A DNA stretch of 17,646 bases from positions 1-17,646 of the forward strand of contig DATEDC010000190.1 in the NCBI GenBank assembly GCA_035286585.1, in the 5' to 3' direction. The stretch comes from DSOS01 sp035286585 (GTDB lineage Bacteria > Chloroflexota > Anaerolineae > Anaerolineales > UBA4823). The notes below the pieces were generated by a model that did no database searches, was not told where the DNA came from, and worked only from the letters and a program-made list of their open reading frames with translations. The position numbers and the translations under genes were made by a program. Shown here in pieces: positions 1 to 8,275 of this stretch (position 1 is the stretch's first letter; the number at the start of each line of letters is the position of its first letter).

Positions 1-1871
1 GCCATGATGTCGTCCACGCTGTCGGCTTGCAGCTCTTTGAGGGTCAGGCGCATGCCGGGGCTTTCGATCTGGAAGCAGCCAATGGTGCGGCCGGCGCGCA
101 CCAGCTCTGCGGTCGCCGGGTCATCACCCGGGATAGCTTCGAGCGCTTCCAGCGGCGCAGCGGAGGGACCAGCGCTTGTGGAATGGATACTCAGAGCCAC
201 ATCCCCAATCACGGTCAGGCCGCGAATTCCCAGCAGGTCGATCTTCACCAACCCCAGGCGTTGGATGGAGTCCAGGTCGAACTGGGTGATGGTTACCCCC
301 TTGGGCGCCAGCAGGCTGGGGACCATGTCAGTCAGGCGCTCGGGGGTGATCACCAATCCGCCGGGGTGGATCGAAAGGTGGCGCGGCAGGCCCAGCAGGG
401 CGGCTGCGTCCTGGAAGATCCTCTTGTGCCGCGGCGAGGTGAATACCTGCTCCAGCTCGCCGTAGGGGCCCTGCTGGTCGTCCTGTCGCCAGGGGGGTCC
501 GTACCAGCGTTGGGGCATGCGGTCAGCCAGCGACTTGACCTCGGCAGGCGGCAGGCCGTGCGCCTTTGCTGCCTCGCGCAGGGCAGATCGCCTCCGGAAG
601 CGGTTCACAGTGCACACCATCGCCACCCGTTCCTGCCCGAAGCGCTCGTAGACGAAGCGGATGACCTCATCCCGGCGCCGCGAGCACAAGTCGGTGTCGA
701 TATCCGGCGGCGTGAAGCGAGCCGGGTTCAAAAAGCGCTCAAAATACAGGTTCAGGCGGATCGGGTCGGGTGAGGTCAGTCCCAGGCAGTGCGCCACCAG
801 CGAAGAGGCTGCCGAGCCACGCGAGGAATAGGGGATCCCGCTCTGCCGGGCGAAACCCAAGATCTCCTCCATCACCAGGAACAGGACGGCATACCCGCTG
901 GCCGAGATGGCTCCGAGCTCGTGATCGAGCCGCCTCTGCAGCTCTGGGGTGATCTCGCCGTAAAGCCGGCGCGCCCCCTGGATGGCTTTTTGGCGCAGCA
1001 GTTGGTCCGGGCTGCTCCCCTGCGGCAACTGGAGCGCTGGGAATTGCGGCCTGCCCAGCGGCAGCTCTACCCGGCAGCGCTCGGCGATCTCGAACGTCCG
1101 GGAGAGCGCCTGGGGGGTATCGGCGTAGCGCCTGCGTACCTCGTCCTGCCCCAGAAAGTGGGCGCCAGGAGGGGCGGCTTCCTCGGCGGGGACTTCCGCC
1201 AGCGGGCGGTTCAGCCGGATGGCTGTCACCAGGCGCTGCAGCGAAGACTGCTCGGGGTGCAAGTAGCCCACCTCGGGCGCGGCGACGAGCGGCGCCCCCA
1301 GGCGTTTCGCCAGGCGAGCCAGGTAAACCGCCTGGGCGCCATCCTCGGCTGTGTGCACCTGCAATCCGAGGTATAAACGCTCTCGAAAGATATCTCCCAA
1401 CCTTCCCAGGTAGCGGCGGCCGGCCTGCTGAGGCTCCAGGGCGGCAATGCGGGTAAGATAGCTCCCCCGCCCGCCTGCCAGGCACAGCAGCCCGGCGGAC
1501 TCTTGGGCCAGGTGTTCTAAGCTCAGCCCGGGGCTGCCCTCGCCCGGTTTTACCCCCAGCCATGCGCTGCTCAGGCGGCACAGGCTGCGCCAGCCAGCCT
1601 CGTCGCTGGCCAGCAAGACCAGGCGGTCGGCGCCCGATTCCAGGATGGGCAAGCCGGCAGGCGGGAGCACATCGATTTCCAATCCCAGGATGGGTGTCAC
1701 GCCAGCGCCACGGCAGGCTTCGTAAAACTCGATCGTTCCCGCCAGGTAACGGTAATCCGTCAGGGCGATCGCCGGCATCCCCGCGGCCGCCGCGGCGTAC
1801 GCCAGCTCTGCAGGGGATGCCAGCCCATAAAGAAAAGAGTAGTGCGAACGTGTCTTTAAATGGACGAACAA
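1..1871 (-). CDS. dnaE2: DnaE2/ImuC-like C-family DNA polymerase alpha subunit, 3' end cut by window
   Basis: Bacterial replicative-type (C-family) DNA polymerase catalytic subunit; about 623 residues are present and the C-terminal half lies off the left edge. The first residues MFVHLKTRSHYSFLYG match the start of DnaE proteins, which fixes a TTG start at 1871, 10 bases after the rlmB stop, with only a weak CAGG ahead of it. Residues 1-200 form the PHP domain, but its metal ligands are degenerate: the usual HxH is K6/R8 and the usual TDH is T38-D39-Y40. The palm motif PPDIDTD places catalytic Asp at 392 and 394. The wording around it (SRGSAASSLVAHCLG, RRRSALREAAKAHGLP, RHLSIHPGG, GCFQIESPGM) is closer to DnaE2/ImuC, the SOS error-prone polymerase of mycobacteria and proteobacteria, than to DnaE1. 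No imuA, imuB or LexA box is visible, so an ordinary DnaE paralogue remains possible. Confidence 0.87.
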   Translation of the reverse strand, partial: MFVHLKTRSHYSFLYGLASPAELAYAAAAAGMPAIALTDYRYLAGTIEFYEACRGAGVTPILGLEIDVLPPAGLPILESGADRLVLLASDEAGWRSLCRLSSAWLGVKPGEGSPGLSLEHLAQESAGLLCLAGGRGSYLTRIAALEPQQAGRRYLGRLGDIFRERLYLGLQVHTAEDGAQAVYLARLAKRLGAPLVAAPEVGYLHPEQSSLQRLVTAIRLNRPLAEVPAEEAAPPGAHFLGQDEVRRRYADTPQALSRTFEIAERCRVELPLGRPQFPALQLPQGSSPDQLLRQKAIQGARRLYGEITPELQRRLDHELGAISASGYAVLFLVMEEILGFARQSGIPYSSRGSAASSLVAHCLGLTSPDPIRLNLYFERFLNPARFTPPDIDTDLCSRRRDEVIRFVYERFGQERVAMVCTVNRFRRRSALREAAKAHGLPPAEVKSLADRMPQRWYGPPWRQDDQQGPYGELEQVFTSPRHKRIFQDAAALLGLPRHLSIHPGGLVITPERLTDMVPSLLAPKGVTITQFDLDSIQRLGLVKIDLLGIRGLTVIGDVALSIHSTSAGPSAAPLEALEAIPGDDPATAELVRAGRTIGCFQIESPGMRLTLKELQADSVDDIM

Positions 1872-1881
1872 GGGGAACCTG

Positions 1882-2634
1882 TTATCCGGAGAGCGTCCCG
1901 GCGAAGCCGCGCCTCTGCCAGGCCAGGTACAGCGCCACCGAGCCAGCCACGGAAGCGTTCAGCGATTCCACCCGGCCGCGCATCGGCAGGCGAAGCAGGA
2001 AATCGCACGAATTGCGCACCAGCGGGCGCATGCCCTCACCTTCGCTGCCCACCACCAGCGCCAGGGGGCCATCCAGGCGCACATCACCCGGGCTTTTAGC
2101 CCCGGGCCTGTTTTCCAACCCAACCACCCAGGCGCCTTGCTCTTTTAGCGTTTTGATGGTCTGCGCCAGGTTAGCCTGGGCGATCAGCAGGTGCTCGCTT
2201 GCCCCGGAGGAGGCGTTGACCACCGCCGGGGTGACGCTGGCGGCGCGCCGGTGCGGAAGCACCACGCCGTGCACGCCGACGATTTCGGCGCTGCGCAGCA
2301 GCGTGCCCAGGTTTTGCGGATCCTGGAGCGCATCTAACAGCAGGACGAACAGAGGCTCTTCTCGCGCTGCAGCCAGTTGGAAGATGTCCGCCAGGCCACT
2401 GTAGGGATATGCGCCGGTTTCCAGGGCCACCCCCTGGTTTCCTGGTGCCAGGTTATCCAGCTTATGGCGCGGGACTTGCGCACACTCGATATTTTTACGC
2501 TGGCACAGCTCAAGGATCTCGCCCAGGCGCCCCTTCACCTGCGCCCCCTCGGCGAGCAGCAGCCGGTGAGCGATCCGCCGGCCGGCCCTGAGTACCTCGT
2601 ACACGGGATTGCGCCCCGTAATCCATTCACGCAT
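1882..2634 (-). CDS. rlmB: TrmH/SpoU-family 23S rRNA (guanosine-2'-O-)-methyltransferase, RlmB type
   Basis: SPOUT-class methyltransferase of 250 residues, close to E. coli RlmB (243), which 2'-O-methylates G2251 in the 23S P-loop using SAM. The N-terminal MREWITGRNPVYEVLRAG begins the SpoU substrate-binding domain. The three SPOUT knot motifs are present: motif 1 with LDALQDPQNLGTLLRSAE (Asn and Arg), motif 2 with VVGSEGEGM, and motif 3 with LPMRGRVESLNASVAGSVAL. I chose the ATG at 2634 because the protein aligns with the family from there. An in-frame ATG at 2700 would overlap cysS and add a tail unlike RlmB. It sits 37 bases after cysS and 10 bases before the polymerase start, in the same operon. 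Other TrmH-like rRNA methyltransferases share these motifs, so the exact target base is inferred. Confidence 0.92.
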   Translation of the reverse strand: MREWITGRNPVYEVLRAGRRIAHRLLLAEGAQVKGRLGEILELCQRKNIECAQVPRHKLDNLAPGNQGVALETGAYPYSGLADIFQLAAAREEPLFVLLLDALQDPQNLGTLLRSAEIVGVHGVVLPHRRAASVTPAVVNASSGASEHLLIAQANLAQTIKTLKEQGAWVVGLENRPGAKSPGDVRLDGPLALVVGSEGEGMRPLVRNSCDFLLRLPMRGRVESLNASVAGSVALYLAWQRRGFAGTLSG

Positions 2635-2671
2635 GGCTAAAGATAACGTCCCAAGTGTTCGTTCCGGGTTT

Positions 2672-4078
2672 CTATTTCTGCCAGCGCCAGGTCGTGCCAT
2701 CCTTGGCGTCTTCTATGCTCACGCCCAGTTCCGTCAGCCGGTTGCGCACTTTGTCAGCCAGCACCCAATGCTTTTGGCTGCGCAACTCGTCCCGGATCTC
2801 AACCAGCAGGTCCACGAAGGGCGCCGCCCTGGCGGATTCCTCCTCGGGGAGCTCCAGGCGCAGACCGAATACATCCGTCAGTTCACGCAGCAGGTCTTGC
2901 GCCTCCCCCAGTTTATCGACAGAGGCGCCGCTGTCTCTGGCCTGGTTGATGCTGCGCACCAGGTCGAAGAGCTGCCCCAAAGCGCCAGCGGTGTTGAAAT
3001 CGTCATCCATTGCCTGAATGAAGCCAGTGCGGGTCTTCTCCATCTGTACCTGCAGGTTTTCCACAGCCTGGTAGCCATCACGGGTGACATCCGGGGGCGC
3101 TGCCGGGCGCAGGGCGCCCCTCAGTCGTTCCAGGGCCCGTTTTGCCTGCCCGATCACCTCTTCATTGAAGGTCAGCGGACTGCGGTAGCCGGAGTTCAGG
3201 ATCATCATGCGCAGCACGTCGGCCTCGTGTTCTGCCAGGAACTCTTCGATGGTCACCAAATTTCCCAGCGACTTGGACATCTTCTCTCCGGAGAGCTGCA
3301 GCATCCCATTGTGCACCCAATATTGGGCGAAGGGCTTACCGGTCAGGCTCTCGCTTTGGGCGATTTCGTTCTCATGATGGGGAAAAACCAGGTCGTTCCC
3401 ACCGCCATGGATGTCAATCTGCTCGCCCAGGTGATGCAAATTCATCGCCGAGCACTCGATGTGCCAGCCAGGTCGTCCTGCGCCCCAGGGGCTGTCCCAG
3501 GCTGGCTCCCCGGGCTTAGAGGCTTTCCACAGAGCAAAGTCCATCGGGTGCTCCTTGCGCTCGTCCACTTCGATGCGCGCCCCGGCCTGCATATCTTCGA
3601 TACGGCGGCCGGAAAGCTTGCCGTATTGCGGGAAGCGGTTTACCCGGAAGTAGACATCACCATCTGCCGGGTAAGCGTAACCGTTTTCCACCAGCTTTTG
3701 GATCATGGTGAGGATATGGGGTATTTCCTGGGTGGCGCGCGGGTAGACCGCGGCCGGCAGGATATTTAAGTCCTGCAGATGCTCCTGGAATTCCTGGATA
3801 TAGCGCTCTCCCAGCTCGAGGGGCGGCAGGCCAAGTTGGGCAGCGCGGACGATGATCTTATCATCTACATCGGTGAAGTTCATCACCTGCCGCACCTGGT
3901 AGCCGCGGTATTCCAGGTAGCGACGGATGATATCGAACACGATCGCGCTCATGGCATGCCCCACATGGGCTTTATCGTACACGGTTGGACCGCATACGTA
4001 CATCGCCACCTGCATGGGCGCGAGAGGCTCGAAGATTTCTTTCTTTCGGGTGAGCGAGTTATAGATGCGTAGTGACAT
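2672..4078 (-). CDS. cysS: Cysteinyl-tRNA synthetase
   Basis: Class Ia aminoacyl-tRNA synthetase, 468 residues (E. coli 461), charging tRNA-Cys in the cytoplasm. The sequence shows the zinc ligand C29 in YVCGPTVYD, the HIGH-type signature HVGH at residues 38-41, the WHIECSAMN zinc cysteine, the HGGGNDLVFPHHENEIAQSE block with the other zinc ligands, and KMSKS at 266-270. The C-terminal DALR/anticodon-binding region is complete. The start at 4078 has AGGGA upstream and gives the expected MSLRIYNSLTRKKEIF N-terminus. It lies 21 bases after the PIN-TRAM gene and is followed by rlmB, consistent with one operon. Nothing unusual is seen in the catalytic core. Confidence 0.98.
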   Translation of the reverse strand: MSLRIYNSLTRKKEIFEPLAPMQVAMYVCGPTVYDKAHVGHAMSAIVFDIIRRYLEYRGYQVRQVMNFTDVDDKIIVRAAQLGLPPLELGERYIQEFQEHLQDLNILPAAVYPRATQEIPHILTMIQKLVENGYAYPADGDVYFRVNRFPQYGKLSGRRIEDMQAGARIEVDERKEHPMDFALWKASKPGEPAWDSPWGAGRPGWHIECSAMNLHHLGEQIDIHGGGNDLVFPHHENEIAQSESLTGKPFAQYWVHNGMLQLSGEKMSKSLGNLVTIEEFLAEHEADVLRMMILNSGYRSPLTFNEEVIGQAKRALERLRGALRPAAPPDVTRDGYQAVENLQVQMEKTRTGFIQAMDDDFNTAGALGQLFDLVRSINQARDSGASVDKLGEAQDLLRELTDVFGLRLELPEEESARAAPFVDLLVEIRDELRSQKHWVLADKVRNRLTELGVSIEDAKDGTTWRWQK

Positions 4079-4099
4079 GAAGCTGTCCCTAGGTGATGG

Positions 4100-5161
4100 C
4101 TATCCGCTGTTGGCGTCCATCCGGGCGAAGATCATCCTTCCCGCCGCGGTTTGCAGGACTTTCGTGACGATCACGCTCATCTTGGCGTGCAGATGATCGG
4201 CGCCGTCCTCCACAACCACCATGGTGCCATCGTCCAGGTAACCCACACCCTGGCCTTCTTCTTTGCCTTCCTGGATGATATCCACCACGAGAGACTCGCC
4301 TGGCAAGAGGACCGATTTGACCGCGTTCGCCAGCTCGTTCACGTTTAACACCGGCACGCCTTGCAACTCGGCGACCCGGTTCAGGTTGTAATCGTTGGTC
4401 AGTATCGGCGCCCTGAGCTGGCGCGCCAGAATTACCAGCTTATCGTCCACTTCGCGCACGCCCTCCACGTCGATGTCGCTGATCCGCACCGGCACGGTGG
4501 TCTCGCGCTGCAATTGGGAGAGCACCTCGATGCCGCGGCGACCGCGCTGGCGGCGCAAACCATCGGCCGAGTCGGCGATAAACTGCAGCTCGTTCAGGAC
4601 GAAACGCGGGATGAGCAGCGTTCCGGTCAGAAAACCCGTCCGGGCGATATCGGCGATGCGCCCGTCGATGATCACGCTGGTGTCCAGCAAGATGGTGCGG
4701 TTGCCGCCATCTTGGGCGCCTTCATCGCCGCCGGAGCGTCCGGGTATGCTCAAGCGCATGGCAGAAAAAATGTCGTTCTGGCGCATGACGAACACTGCCA
4801 CGCCGAAATAGCCGAATAGCAGCACGCCGATAAAGGGCAGTATGCTGCGGAACGGCTCCGGCAACAAAGAGAGGGGGAAAGCCAGCAAGGCTGCAATGAT
4901 GAGCCCGACCACCAATCCCACCAGCCCTGCGACCAGGGTCTGGGCAGAGAGGCGCGCCACCTGACTGCGCAAAGCCCTGCTCGGCCGCGTGGTCAGGAAA
5001 GGCGTCAGGATCAAGCCTGCCAGCGCTCCCAATAATCCGATCAATAAGGCGTAAGTGTCTTTCGGCCCCCCGCTGATATCCCCCAATTGGGCTCCCAGGT
5101 AAATGCCCACCACGAAGAACACTATCATGCCCAGGATGCGTAGAAAGAATTCAACGCTCAT
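4100..5161 (-). CDS. Membrane-anchored PIN/TRAM domain protein (YacL family)
   Basis: 353 residues in three parts. Residues about 1-130 contain four hydrophobic membrane segments, starting with VEFFLRILGMIVFFVVGIYL. Residues about 155-275 form a PIN nuclease-like domain (ILLDTSVIIDGRIADI, with the acidic residues of the metal site, and later ILTNDYNL). Residues about 283-345 form a TRAM RNA-binding domain (LPGESLVVDIIQEGKEEGQG). This order is that of B. subtilis YacL-type proteins, which are widespread but poorly understood. The PIN domain predicts ribonuclease activity at the membrane, which is inference. The start has AGGAG seven bases upstream. It is the first gene of the left operon, upstream of cysS and rlmB, and B. 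subtilis yacL is likewise near cysS and rlmB. Confidence 0.93.
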   Translation of the reverse strand: MSVEFFLRILGMIVFFVVGIYLGAQLGDISGGPKDTYALLIGLLGALAGLILTPFLTTRPSRALRSQVARLSAQTLVAGLVGLVVGLIIAALLAFPLSLLPEPFRSILPFIGVLLFGYFGVAVFVMRQNDIFSAMRLSIPGRSGGDEGAQDGGNRTILLDTSVIIDGRIADIARTGFLTGTLLIPRFVLNELQFIADSADGLRRQRGRRGIEVLSQLQRETTVPVRISDIDVEGVREVDDKLVILARQLRAPILTNDYNLNRVAELQGVPVLNVNELANAVKSVLLPGESLVVDIIQEGKEEGQGVGYLDDGTMVVVEDGADHLHAKMSVIVTKVLQTAAGRMIFARMDANSG

Positions 5162-5232
5162 AGCGACTCCTGATAAAAAACAAAAATGAACGCCACCTTG
5201 CCTGCGCTCATTCAGAGTCAGCCGCTCCTTGC

Positions 5233-5244
5233 GGGTAATTACCC
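5233..5244. repeat. Perfect 12-bp palindrome, possible operator
   Basis: GGGTAATTACCC is a perfect palindrome 72-83 bases upstream of the PIN-TRAM start codon. Its size and position suit a dimeric repressor site, but no regulator is known for it and it could be chance. Confidence 0.3.
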
Positions 5245-5460
5245 CCTGGGTGCGTTCTCAAGCTATATGACTGCAATAATTGTCGATAATAGCAACGAGA
5301 AATCCGCTCGAGTGCGGAAATCAGAATGAAGCAGGCAAATAATATAAAGATGATAAACCAGGCCCACGAATAAATCCAGAATAATCGAGTAATAATAATT
5401 GTGGGTGTATAAATTATAAAGCAAAATGGGCAAAAGCGCATCCCTTTTTAGGTATTCGAC

Positions 5461-5466
5461 TATAAT
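5461..5466 (+). promoter_or_regulatory. Possible -10 box for the transporter-menG-ubiX operon
   Basis: TATAAT at the edge of the AT-rich region, giving a leader of about 90 bases before the ATG at 5561. No recognisable -35 lies 16-18 bases upstream, so the call rests on the -10 match and location only. The operon start itself has a near-perfect AAAGGAGG ribosome site six bases before its ATG. Confidence 0.3.
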
Positions 5467-5560
5467 TGCCTGCATATTTCCCGGAAGGGATATTCACCTC
5501 ATTGACGGCGATAGCGCCCGGTAGTTGCAGGTATAAAACCAGGATGCAAAGGAGGCGCGC

Positions 5561-7570
5561 ATGAGCGCTGCCGGCATAACTGCACTCCCCAATATTGATA
5601 AAAGTGAATACGAACGCCGCATTCGCGCCTGGACCATGTACGACTGGGCCAATTCCGCCTTCGCCACCACCATCCTGGCGGCTGTCCTGCCGGTGTATTA
5701 CAGCCAGGTGGCTGGCGCAACCCTGCCCAGCCCGGCGGTGGCGACCGCCTACTGGAGCACCGGTCTCAGCGTTTCGCTTTTCATCGTGGCGCTGATGTCG
5801 CCCCTCCTGGGAACGATCTCGGACGTGATGCGGGGCAAGAAACGTTTTCTGGCGGTCTTTTTTGGCCTGGGCGTGATCGCCACCGGCCTGCTCGTCCTGG
5901 TGGACACTGGCGACTGGCTGCTGGCTTCGATCCTGTTCGTCCTGGGGCGGATCGGATTCGCCGCCGCAAATGTGTTTTACGACGCCCTGCTTCCGCACAT
6001 CGCCCGGGAGCAGGATCGGGATAGAGTCTCTGCGCGCGGTTACGCCATGGGCTACCTGGGCGGCGGCTTGCTATTAGCGGTCAATGTGGTCATGATCCAG
6101 CAGCTTCCGGGCACCTGGGGAGCGCGCCTCTCTTTCCTGAGCGTGGCAATCTGGTGGGCTGTCTTCTCCATACCGCTCTTCCGGCGCGTGCCCGAGCCGC
6201 CGGCAGCCACTGCCCGGCTGACCCCTGGCGAGACGGTGGTGGGGATCAGCCTGCGGCGGTTGTGGGGAACCCTGAAGGATATCCGCCAGTACCGCGAATT
6301 GTTCGAGTATCTGATCGCTTTCTTGATCTATGTTGATGGCATTGGCACAATTATCGGAGTTGCTGCGATCTATGGCGCAGAATTAGGGTTCGGCAGCACC
6401 GAGCTGATCCTGGCGCTGCTGCTGGTTCAGTTCGTCGGCATCCCTTTCAGCCTGATCTTTGGCCGGCTGCCGGGCGGGGGCGATCCGCGGCGCCCCTTCT
6501 ACCTGGCTTTTGTGCTCTTCAATCTCCTCGCCCTGCCATTGGTCGGATTTAGCGGGGCGCGCCTGCTCCCGGCGGAGGTCACCGGCACCCCTCCGCCTGC
6601 TTACGCGGCCACCGCTGGGGCAGTTGGCGAAGGCACGTACCTGCCCTCCGCTGCGCCTTTGGCTTACACCGGGGACTGGCAGTCTGTTCAGGTTTCAGCC
6701 GCTGAGCTCGGGGGCGATAGCGGCGCAGAATATCGCTCCACCTCCGAGCCGGGAGCAGCTTACAGCCTGAGCTACAACGGTCAGCATTTCAAGCTCACCT
6801 ACAGCAATGGACCCGATCATGGCATCTGGGCGGTGCTGGTAGATGGGCAGCCCTTGCTGGATGAAAATACTGACCAGCCTGTGACCATCGATGGATACAG
6901 CCCCAATAAACGCTATGACCTCAGCCGCACAGTCGAAGTTGATGCTCCAGGCGAGCACACGCTCACCCTGGTGAATACCGGCGAGCGCGCCCCGGAGAGC
7001 CAGGGCAGCCTGATGACATTGGCAGAAATCCAGGTCTTGCCGCCCGTGAGGGTGAGCAACCTGCTGCAGATTATCGGCTTGATCGCCGTCCTCGAGGCGC
7101 TTGGGCTGCTGCTTTCCCTGCTCCTGGGCAAGCTGCTGTTCTCCGGGCTGGCAGAAACTTTTACCACCAAGCGCAGCATTCTCCTGGCTTTGGCTGTGTA
7201 TACGGTCATCGCCATCTGGGGCTATTTATTAGACTCGGTGATCGAATTTTGGTTCCTGGCCTGGATGGTGGCGGTGGTGCAAGGCGGCAGCCAGGCGCTC
7301 AGCCGCAGCCTGTTTGCCAGCATGGCTCCGGCGGCCAAGAGCGGCGAGTTCTTCGGTTTGTTCGGGGTCATGGAAAAGTTCTCCGCAATCGTCGGCCCGC
7401 TGATTTTCGCCTGGGCCGCGACCACTTTCGGCAGCAGCCGCCCGGCGGTGCTCAGCATTATCGCCTTTTTCATCCTCGGCGGATTCCTGCTCACGCGGGT
7501 GGATGTGGACGCCGGGCGGCGCGTGGCCAAGGCGGAGGATGCGGCTTTGCTTAAGAATTTAGCTGGGTAA
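5561..7570 (+). CDS. MFS transporter, UMF1/Atg22 family, with inserted beta-sandwich domain
   Basis: 669 residues, against roughly 400-450 for a bacterial UMF1-type MFS permease. The N-terminus RAWTMYDWANSAFATTI is the hallmark of the Atg22/UMF1 branch. Hydrophobic segments fill residues about 30-335 and again about 497-655, together consistent with about 12 membrane spans. Between them, residues about 338-495 are polar and beta-rich, including YSNGPDHGIWAVLVDGQ and GEHTLTLVNTGERAPESQG. This resembles the galactose-binding-like sandwich modules found on surface proteins of Anaerolineae. It presumably faces outward in a loop after the sixth or seventh span. The substrate is unknown; fungal Atg22 exports amino acids, but that cannot be carried over. 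The start has an AAAGGAGG site. It leads the operon, ending three bases before menG. Confidence 0.9.
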   Translation: MSAAGITALPNIDKSEYERRIRAWTMYDWANSAFATTILAAVLPVYYSQVAGATLPSPAVATAYWSTGLSVSLFIVALMSPLLGTISDVMRGKKRFLAVFFGLGVIATGLLVLVDTGDWLLASILFVLGRIGFAAANVFYDALLPHIAREQDRDRVSARGYAMGYLGGGLLLAVNVVMIQQLPGTWGARLSFLSVAIWWAVFSIPLFRRVPEPPAATARLTPGETVVGISLRRLWGTLKDIRQYRELFEYLIAFLIYVDGIGTIIGVAAIYGAELGFGSTELILALLLVQFVGIPFSLIFGRLPGGGDPRRPFYLAFVLFNLLALPLVGFSGARLLPAEVTGTPPPAYAATAGAVGEGTYLPSAAPLAYTGDWQSVQVSAAELGGDSGAEYRSTSEPGAAYSLSYNGQHFKLTYSNGPDHGIWAVLVDGQPLLDENTDQPVTIDGYSPNKRYDLSRTVEVDAPGEHTLTLVNTGERAPESQGSLMTLAEIQVLPPVRVSNLLQIIGLIAVLEALGLLLSLLLGKLLFSGLAETFTTKRSILLALAVYTVIAIWGYLLDSVIEFWFLAWMVAVVQGGSQALSRSLFASMAPAAKSGEFFGLFGVMEKFSAIVGPLIFAWAATTFGSSRPAVLSIIAFFILGGFLLTRVDVDAGRRVAKAEDAALLKNLAG

Positions 7571-7573
7571 AGA

Positions 7574-8275
7574 ATGGCTGATCTGAGCGGCCCGGAGCGG
7601 GCCAGATATGTGCAGGGCATGTTCGCTCACATCGCCCACCGCTACGACTTGATGAATCGCCTGATGACCTTCGGGCAGGATGTGCGCTGGCGGGCGGAGG
7701 TGATCCGCCGCCTCACCCTTCACCCCAGGGCTCGCCTGCTGGACCTGGGCGCCGGCACGGGCGACCTGGCTTTCGAAGCCTTGCGCCAGCGCCCGGACTG
7801 CCGGCCTGTGGCGGCTGATTTCACCCTGCAGATGATGAGCTTCGGGCAGCGACGCCCAGGGTCTGAGCGCCTGGATTGGGTGGCTGCCAACGCCATGGCA
7901 CTGCCTTTCCCCAACGCCAGCTTCGATGCCGTGGTATCGGGCTTCCTGTTGCGCAACGTTGAGGATATTTCTGCTGCGCTTGGCGAGCAGCACCGCACCC
8001 TCAAGCCGGGCGGCAGGATGGTAGCCCTGGATACCACCCGTCCGCGGCGAAATATGTTCACCCCGCTGGTTAATTTTCACCTGCACACCGTCATCCCCAC
8101 GCTGGGAGGCTGGATTTCGGGCTCCGCGGAGGCCTACCGCTACCTTCCGGATTCCACCCAGGGCTTCTTGAGCGCCGAAGCGCTGGCTGAGAGGATGATC
8201 TCTGCCGGGTTCAGCCAGGTCGGCTTCCGCCGACTGATGTTCGGCACGGTCGCCATCCATTGGGGGGTGAAATGA
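7574..8275 (+). CDS. menG: Demethylmenaquinone methyltransferase (MenG/UbiE family)
   Basis: 233-residue class I SAM-dependent C-methyltransferase catalysing the last step of menaquinone synthesis (demethylmenaquinone to menaquinone). Family signatures are all visible: MFAHIAHRYDLMNRLMTFGQD near the N-terminus, SAM motif I LLDLGAGTGDLA, the FLLRNVEDISAAL block, LKPGGRMVALDTTRP, AYRYLPDSTQGF, and a C-terminal GTVAIHWG in place of the usual GIVALHXG. The ATG follows the transporter stop by 3 bases, and its own TGA overlaps the next ATG (ATGA), implying coupled translation. With ubiX immediately downstream, a role in quinone synthesis is well supported; ubiquinone is unlikely outside Proteobacteria. 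Confidence 0.92.
   Translation: MADLSGPERARYVQGMFAHIAHRYDLMNRLMTFGQDVRWRAEVIRRLTLHPRARLLDLGAGTGDLAFEALRQRPDCRPVAADFTLQMMSFGQRRPGSERLDWVAANAMALPFPNASFDAVVSGFLLRNVEDISAALGEQHRTLKPGGRMVALDTTRPRRNMFTPLVNFHLHTVIPTLGGWISGSAEAYRYLPDSTQGFLSAEALAERMISAGFSQVGFRRLMFGTVAIHWGVK

Larger units (their letters stand above)
5162..5560. other. AT-rich divergent intergenic region
   Basis: 399 bases between the minus-strand PIN-TRAM operon and the plus-strand transporter operon. Base composition is much more AT-rich than the flanking genes, especially from 5264 to 5480. It must hold promoters for both directions. I see a perfect 12-base palindrome at 5233-5244, a small inverted repeat TCCGC/GCGGA at 5303-5318, and a TATAAT at 5461-5466 on the plus strand without a good -35. 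Short minus-strand open frames here (up to 77 codons) lack convincing ribosome binding sites and are not called as genes. Confidence 0.7.

Noticed and set aside
739..2404. Two 280-codon open frames (739-1581 minus and 1562-2404 plus) within the polymerase and rlmB region
   Set aside because: Both are Arg/Pro/Ser-rich shadow translations of GC-rich coding DNA; the real frames are the polymerase and rlmB.
2609..3769. A 386-codon plus-strand open frame opposite cysS
   Set aside because: It mirrors the cysS codon pattern, has no ribosome site or known motif, and cysS is complete with HIGH and KMSKS motifs.
5208..5475. Small hydrophobic minus-strand open frames (70-77 codons) in the AT-rich region
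   Set aside because: They overlap each other in different frames, lack clear Shine-Dalgarno sites, and the hydrophobic residues follow from the TA-rich DNA. A tiny membrane protein cannot be fully excluded.
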